A stretch of DNA of 59,996 nucleotides from an uncultured bacterium (GTDB lineage Bacteria > Desulfobacterota_D > UBA1144): NCBI GenBank assembly GCA_913050325.1, contig CAJWZP010000007.1:1-59996 (forward strand). Direction: 5' to 3'. The translations under genes were made by a program, and so were the position numbers. The notes beneath the pieces are model-generated. The model did not search any database. It was not told the origin of the DNA and saw only the letters and a list, made by a program, of their open reading frames with translations. Below are positions 55,927 to 59,996 of the stretch, one piece after another; within the stretch, counting starts at the first letter, position 1; the number at the start of each line of letters is the position of its first letter.

Positions 55927-57318
55927 TTGAGAAAAATATTAATTAGTAAAGTTCTTGATCAAATAAAAATTGCAATAATTGATAATAATCAGTTAAGACA
56001 TTTTTTTGTCGAATATGAAGAGGTTCAACAGACTATAAGAGGAAATATATACAAAGCAAAAAAAGATAAAAATGCAAGAGGAATGGATGCCTCATTCATT
56101 GATATAGGTCTGGGTAGATCAGCTTTTTTATCACAATATATTCCTTTCAAAGAGGAAATGACTGACAATAAATCTAATTATAAAATCTCTGATAAAGATG
56201 AGTTACTAGTTCAAGCTGTTAGCGACTACGATCCAAGAAAAGCTCCAAAAGTTTCAGATTTCATTGCTTTACCATCAAAATACTGTGTAATTGTTAGTAA
56301 GCCAAAATTTTTTGGTATCTCAAAAAGAATAGATAATGATAAAGAAAGAAAGAGATTTAATTCTTTAAAAAAATTATCCAATAAAGATTGTGGAATTATT
56401 TTAAGAACTTCCTCAATGAATAAAAAAATTAAAGAAATAAAAAATGATATAACAGAAACCAAAAAAAAATGGAGAAAAATTTTAAGTGATTTCAAAAAAA
56501 ATCCAGATCCTGGAATACTACATAAAGAAAATAGCACTTTAGATAATATTATTAGAGAATATATAAATAAAGATAAAATTATTATTGAAACAGACTCAAG
56601 ATATGTTTATAACAAATTAAAGAAAAATCCAGATAAAAACATTCAAATTAAATTAATTATAAAAAATAAAGAAATTTTTAAACAGAATCAAATAACTGAT
56701 GAAATTGATCAAATTTCAAATAAAAAAGTAAAGTTAAAAAATGGATCTTTCTTGTTAATTGAAGAAAAAGAAGGGCTAACTGTAATTGATATTAATTCTG
56801 GAAATAGTTTGAATAATAAAAAGGAGACAATTTTTAATGTAAACAAATTAGCTGCTGAAGAAATTTCAAGACAAATAGTTTTAAGAAATCTCCATGGCTT
56901 AATTTTAATTGATTTTATAGATTTAAAAAAACCTAAAGAAAAAAATAGTATATATAAGACTTTGTCGAACAATATGAAAATTGATAAATCAAAACACACG
57001 ATTTTACCGATGTCTAAATTTGGAATTATTGAAATGACGAGACAAAAAAGAGGTTCTAAGATATCTAATGTTCTTAATGAAACATGTGATATCTGTAGTG
57101 GTAATGGTTTAATTTTAAAGAAAGATACAATATGTTATGAAATAATTGAAAAAATAATCAAGGAAAACAAGAAAAGAAAATTTAAAATATTATTAAATTC
57201 AAATCTTTATATTAATATGAAAAACATATTAAAAAATCATCAAAATGCAAAAGAAATAAAAAAGGTTGAGATAAAACTTATAGAGGATAATGATATAAAT
57301 TTATATAAAATTATTTGA
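55927..57318 (+). CDS. Ribonuclease E/G family protein (RNase G-like), TTG start
   Basis: 463 residues, close to RNase G (about 490). The S1 domain (RGNIYKAKKDKNARGMDASFIDIGLGRSAFL), the DNase-like metal site (LTVIDINSGN) and the zinc-link CDICSGNG are present. There is no long C-terminal scaffold, so it is RNase G-like. It starts at TTG (55927), one base after the meaB stop. It processes rRNA and mRNA ends; this cell also has RNase Y. Confidence 0.9.
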   Translation: MRKILISKVLDQIKIAIIDNNQLRHFFVEYEEVQQTIRGNIYKAKKDKNARGMDASFIDIGLGRSAFLSQYIPFKEEMTDNKSNYKISDKDELLVQAVSDYDPRKAPKVSDFIALPSKYCVIVSKPKFFGISKRIDNDKERKRFNSLKKLSNKDCGIILRTSSMNKKIKEIKNDITETKKKWRKILSDFKKNPDPGILHKENSTLDNIIREYINKDKIIIETDSRYVYNKLKKNPDKNIQIKLIIKNKEIFKQNQITDEIDQISNKKVKLKNGSFLLIEEKEGLTVIDINSGNSLNNKKETIFNVNKLAAEEISRQIVLRNLHGLILIDFIDLKKPKEKNSIYKTLSNNMKIDKSKHTILPMSKFGIIEMTRQKRGSKISNVLNETCDICSGNGLILKKDTICYEIIEKIIKENKKRKFKILLNSNLYINMKNILKNHQNAKEIKKVEIKLIEDNDINLYKII

Positions 57319-57352
57319 TGAAATAATTTTATTTTTTATAATATTCTATGTT

Positions 57353-57784
57353 ATGAAAAATGAAATATTGAAAGTTGGGGATTTGTATCATATTGGAATT
57401 GCTGTACAAGATTCTGAAAAGACCGCTAAATTATATACTGAAACAATGGGTCTTAGAATTGAACATGATGAAGTTGTCATGGATCAAGGTGTAAGAGCTA
57501 TTATGCTAGTTCCACAAAAATCTAAATCGGCTGCAATTGAATTACTTGAACCTGTTATTCCAGAGTCTCCAATTACTAAATATATTGAGAAAAAAGGTGA
57601 AGGTATGCACCATATATGTTATTTAGTTGATGATATAAAAATAGGCATTTCACACCTTAAAAATATGGGAATTGAAATGATAGATAATGAACCTAGAGTA
57701 GGATTAAACAACACTCTTGTAGCTTTTGCGCATCCAAAAAGTATGAACAGTGTTTTAATTGAATTGGCACAAAAAATAACTTAA
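57353..57784 (+). CDS. mce: Methylmalonyl-CoA epimerase
   Basis: 143 residues of the glyoxalase/VOC fold. YHIGIAVQDSEKTAKLYTETMGL, AIELLEP, and GEGMHHICYLVDDI carry the metal-binding His and Glu residues. It interconverts the (S) and (R) forms of methylmalonyl-CoA. TATAAT ends ten bases before the ATG, so the leader is very short. Confidence 0.93.
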   Translation: MKNEILKVGDLYHIGIAVQDSEKTAKLYTETMGLRIEHDEVVMDQGVRAIMLVPQKSKSAAIELLEPVIPESPITKYIEKKGEGMHHICYLVDDIKIGISHLKNMGIEMIDNEPRVGLNNTLVAFAHPKSMNSVLIELAQKIT

Positions 57785-57963
57785 CTATCTTTTGATTGAT
57801 TTTCTTCAGAATCGTCTTTTTTGTCATCATCTTTGACAGCTTTTTTAAATCCTGAAATTCCTTTACCTAGTGCAGAGCCAATGTCTCCAAGCTTACTAGG
57901 ACCAAATATTAATAAAACAATTACTAATATTATTATTAACTCTTGTACTCCTAATCCAAACAT
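57781..57963 (-). CDS. tatA: Twin-arginine translocase subunit TatA
   Basis: 60 residues: one membrane helix (VQELIIILVIVLLIF), the FGPSKLGDIGSALGKGISGFKKAVKDD amphipathic helix, and an acidic tail. TatA forms the pore for folded Tat proteins. GAGG stands seven bases before the ATG. It overlaps the end of the epimerase by four bases; no tatC lies nearby. Confidence 0.93.
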   Translation of the reverse strand: MFGLGVQELIIILVIVLLIFGPSKLGDIGSALGKGISGFKKAVKDDDKKDDSEENQSKDS

Positions 57964-58051
57964 AGAAACCTCATTAATAAGAAGCTAACTTAATCAATCT
58001 GATGTGTCAATTGATGCTTTAATAAGATTTTATTTAAAATATAATATTTTT

Positions 58052-59209
58052 ATGTCTATTCTGATTTACACCCATGAATACCCCCCTTTCAAGGGAGGTA
58101 TAGCTACATCAACAGAAAAAATTGCAAAAATTTTATCAATTAAGCATCAAGTTTATGTATGTTGTCCTACTCATGGAATCTCAAACATTAAGGATCTTGA
58201 ATTAAAGAATTTAATAATAATAAGAAAAAACTTTTTGGGTGGTAAAAATTTTAAGAAAATTCCATTGAGTCAATATATTCAAGGTCTAAATTTTTTAAAA
58301 AAAACAGTAAAGGAAATTAATCCTGAATATATTTTTTATTTAGGTGAAGAAGCAGAAATTGTAGGTGGATTATTAAATAATAAAAAAATTAAACAAATTG
58401 TTAGAATTGCTGGTTCTGGCATTACATCAGTTTTAGAAAATAATAATATATTCTCTATAGTTAAAAAAAAATATATGTATAGAGTTTATAAAAACTCATC
58501 TCAATTAATTGCAGTAAGTAAAAATACAAGAGAACTAATGTTAAAAAGTAATTATTTTGATAATCCTAATAAAATTAAATTAATTTACAATGGAATTGAT
58601 AAAGAGTTTATTGAAAAAAAAGTTAATCAAAACATAAGACATCAGCTTGGTTACTCGGATAAAGACTTTATATTAATAACAGTATCAAGAATACTACCTA
58701 GAAAGGGGCAAGATAATGTCATCAAGGCACTATCAAAAATTCCAAATAAAGATATAAAATATATTTGTATAGGATCTGGAAAATATTTTGATAACTTTAT
58801 GAAATTAGTAAAAAAATATAATTTAGAGGATAGAGTTTTCTTTTTAGGCGAGATGGATAGAGCCAATATACATAAATTTTATGACTGTTCCGATATAAGC
58901 ATACTTTGTAATCGAACATGGAATAAAAAAATTGAAGGTCTGCCAAACGTAGGATTAGAGGCAATGGGAAGAAGTAAAGGATTAATTGGATCAAAAGGAA
59001 CTGGTACTGAGGAACTGATAAAAGATAAAGTAAATGGTCTGATAGTGAATGGTGAAAATGTAGATGATATAAAAGATAAAATTTTGTATGCTTATAATAA
59101 TAAAAAGTTAGTTAAAGAAATGGGAACAAACGCTTTAAAACTTGTTAAAGAAAACTTTTCAGACGAGCAAATGAAAAAAAAATATTTGGATCTTTTTAAT
59201 GAAAGTTAA
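58052..59209 (+). CDS. GT4-family glycosyltransferase
   Basis: 385 residues from the ATG at 58052, which has TATAAT six bases upstream; an in-frame GTG at 58004 would add a non-homologous stretch before SILIYTHEYPPFKGGIATS. The fold is GT-B: a nucleotide-sugar site near VSRILPRKGQDNVIKAL and the Glu-x7-Glu stretch EGLPNVGLEAMGRSKG. It transfers a sugar from a nucleotide donor onto a lipid or polysaccharide. The substrate is unknown. Confidence 0.88.
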   Translation: MSILIYTHEYPPFKGGIATSTEKIAKILSIKHQVYVCCPTHGISNIKDLELKNLIIIRKNFLGGKNFKKIPLSQYIQGLNFLKKTVKEINPEYIFYLGEEAEIVGGLLNNKKIKQIVRIAGSGITSVLENNNIFSIVKKKYMYRVYKNSSQLIAVSKNTRELMLKSNYFDNPNKIKLIYNGIDKEFIEKKVNQNIRHQLGYSDKDFILITVSRILPRKGQDNVIKALSKIPNKDIKYICIGSGKYFDNFMKLVKKYNLEDRVFFLGEMDRANIHKFYDCSDISILCNRTWNKKIEGLPNVGLEAMGRSKGLIGSKGTGTEELIKDKVNGLIVNGENVDDIKDKILYAYNNKKLVKEMGTNALKLVKENFSDEQMKKKYLDLFNES

Positions 59210-59807
59210 AATTTGTGGAATTACAAATTTATTAGATGCAAAGAATTGTGAAATGCTAGGTGTCGATATGATTGGATTTATTTTTTATAAAAAAAGCCCC
59301 AGATATATCAATTTAGACTCTTCATTAAAAATTATTTCTAAATTAAATAATAAAATTAAAAAAGTAGGAGTTTTTGTTGATGAAGATATAGAAGTCATAA
59401 ATAATATGTCGAATATTTTAAAACTTAACTACATACAACTTCATGGTGATGAGGATAATGAATATATTAAAAAAATTAAAACTCCTACAATAAAAGCATT
59501 AAATGGTAATGATATTAATCTAGATTCTAAAATTAAAGAATTTTCAAAACCAGAATTTATTTTATTGGACAATATCAATAAAGATTCAAAGGGAGGATCA
59601 GGAGAAAAATTTGATTGGAAAAATATTTTAAATCTTGATAATAAAGAAAAATTAATATTATCAGGGGGACTAAATGAGAAAAATATAATAAATGCAATGA
59701 AGACAGGAATTAAATTTTTTGATTTTTGTTCTGCTACTGAAAAAAAACCAGGTATTAAAGATTCTAAAAAGGTTAAAACTATTGTAAAATTAATACGCGA
59801 TGCCTAA
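59199..59807 (+). CDS. trpF: Phosphoribosylanthranilate isomerase
   Basis: 202 residues, TIM barrel: KICGITNLLDAKN holds the catalytic Cys, GFIFYKKSPRYI and VGVFVDED follow, and LQLHGDED-like text (IQLHGDED) is the second site. It isomerises PRA in tryptophan synthesis. It overlaps both the glycosyltransferase (11 bases) and trpB (8 bases). Confidence 0.95.
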   Translation: MKVKICGITNLLDAKNCEMLGVDMIGFIFYKKSPRYINLDSSLKIISKLNNKIKKVGVFVDEDIEVINNMSNILKLNYIQLHGDEDNEYIKKIKTPTIKALNGNDINLDSKIKEFSKPEFILLDNINKDSKGGSGEKFDWKNILNLDNKEKLILSGGLNEKNIINAMKTGIKFFDFCSATEKKPGIKDSKKVKTIVKLIRDA

Positions 59808-59996
59808 AAATAAAATAAATTTTAAATCCTTTCCAGATAAAAATGGAAGGTTTGGAGAATTTGGTGGGAAGTTTGTTTCTGAAACTTTAATGCCCGCGTT
59901 AGAAGAACTAGAAAAAAATTATAATAAAATTAAAAATGAAAAAAAGTTTCTTAAAGAACTGAGAAGCCTATTAAAAGATTTTGTTGGCAGGCCGAC
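59800..59996 (+). CDS. trpB: Tryptophan synthase beta chain, N-terminal part only
   Basis: 65 codons before the window ends. FPDKNGRFGEFGGKFVSETLMPALEELE is the conserved TrpB start, and FVGRPT ends the window just before the PLP-lysine region. ATG at 59800 overlaps the end of trpF, as in a trpFB operon. Joins indole and serine to tryptophan together with TrpA. Confidence 0.93.
   Translation, partial: MPKNKINFKSFPDKNGRFGEFGGKFVSETLMPALEELEKNYNKIKNEKKFLKELRSLLKDFVGRP

Overview
The window is 60 kb of compact, strongly AT-rich bacterial chromosome. About 63 protein genes, five tRNA genes and no gap over 300 bases were found, and no insertion sequence, prophage, CRISPR array or rRNA. The cell is Gram-negative: it has two beta-barrel porins, signal-peptide proteins and TatA. 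Split GlyQ/GlyS, NtrB/NtrC, ZapA, RNase Y together with an RNase E/G, a bacterial CDC48 ATPase and the futalosine route to menaquinone suggest a streamlined, probably marine lineage outside the best-known proteobacteria. The phylum cannot be fixed from this window. The four complete tRNA genes do not encode CCA.

Layout. 1-5 kb: tRNA-Arg, then two divergent gene sets around one control region. Leftward are an outer-membrane porin, an FMN-binding periplasmic protein and a four-helix membrane protein. Rightward are a small secreted protein, the FTR1 iron permease and the flavin transferase ApbE. Together they look like a flavin-dependent iron uptake or reduction module. 5-8.5 kb: an asymmetric heterodimeric ABC exporter. 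8.5-15.9 kb: LLM flavin oxidoreductase, DUF1460 protein, CDC48, YqeY, PepF, RsmD, CoaD. 16-21.7 kb: aminotransferase, homoserine dehydrogenase, NtrB/NtrC, RNase III. 21.8-23.9 kb: a MoxR-type ATPase and a VWA protein joined by a probable -1 frameshift site. 24-32 kb: ProB, GST, thioesterase, GyrA, GpsA, a 59-aa membrane protein, the B12 subunit of methylmalonyl-CoA mutase, and an XRE regulator with two envelope proteins. 32-45.5 kb: porin plus MFS transporter, MiaB, TrmFO, GlyQS, PPDK, RNase Y, 5-FCL, ZapA and a ZapB-like protein. 45.5-60 kb: PrfA, a CcsA/HemX-like protein, FabG-like SDR, a DapF homologue with both catalytic cysteines replaced, the mqnX-mqnD-mqnA group, a dGTPase, HisF/HisA, EVE protein, MeaB, RNase G, methylmalonyl-CoA epimerase, TatA, a glycosyltransferase, TrpF and the start of TrpB.

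How the genes work together. MqnX, MqnD and MqnA make menaquinone precursors. The B12 subunit, MeaB and the epimerase, which lie apart, belong to one methylmalonyl-CoA pathway. RsmD, MiaB, TrmFO, PrfA, RNase III, RNase Y and RNase G handle RNA and translation.

Two expression features stand out. Many first-in-operon genes have a -10 box 5-8 bases before the start codon and no Shine-Dalgarno sequence, so they are probably leaderless. Several genes seem to use rare start codons: CTG for trmFO, ATC or ATT for gyrA, and TTG for apbE and the RNase G gene.
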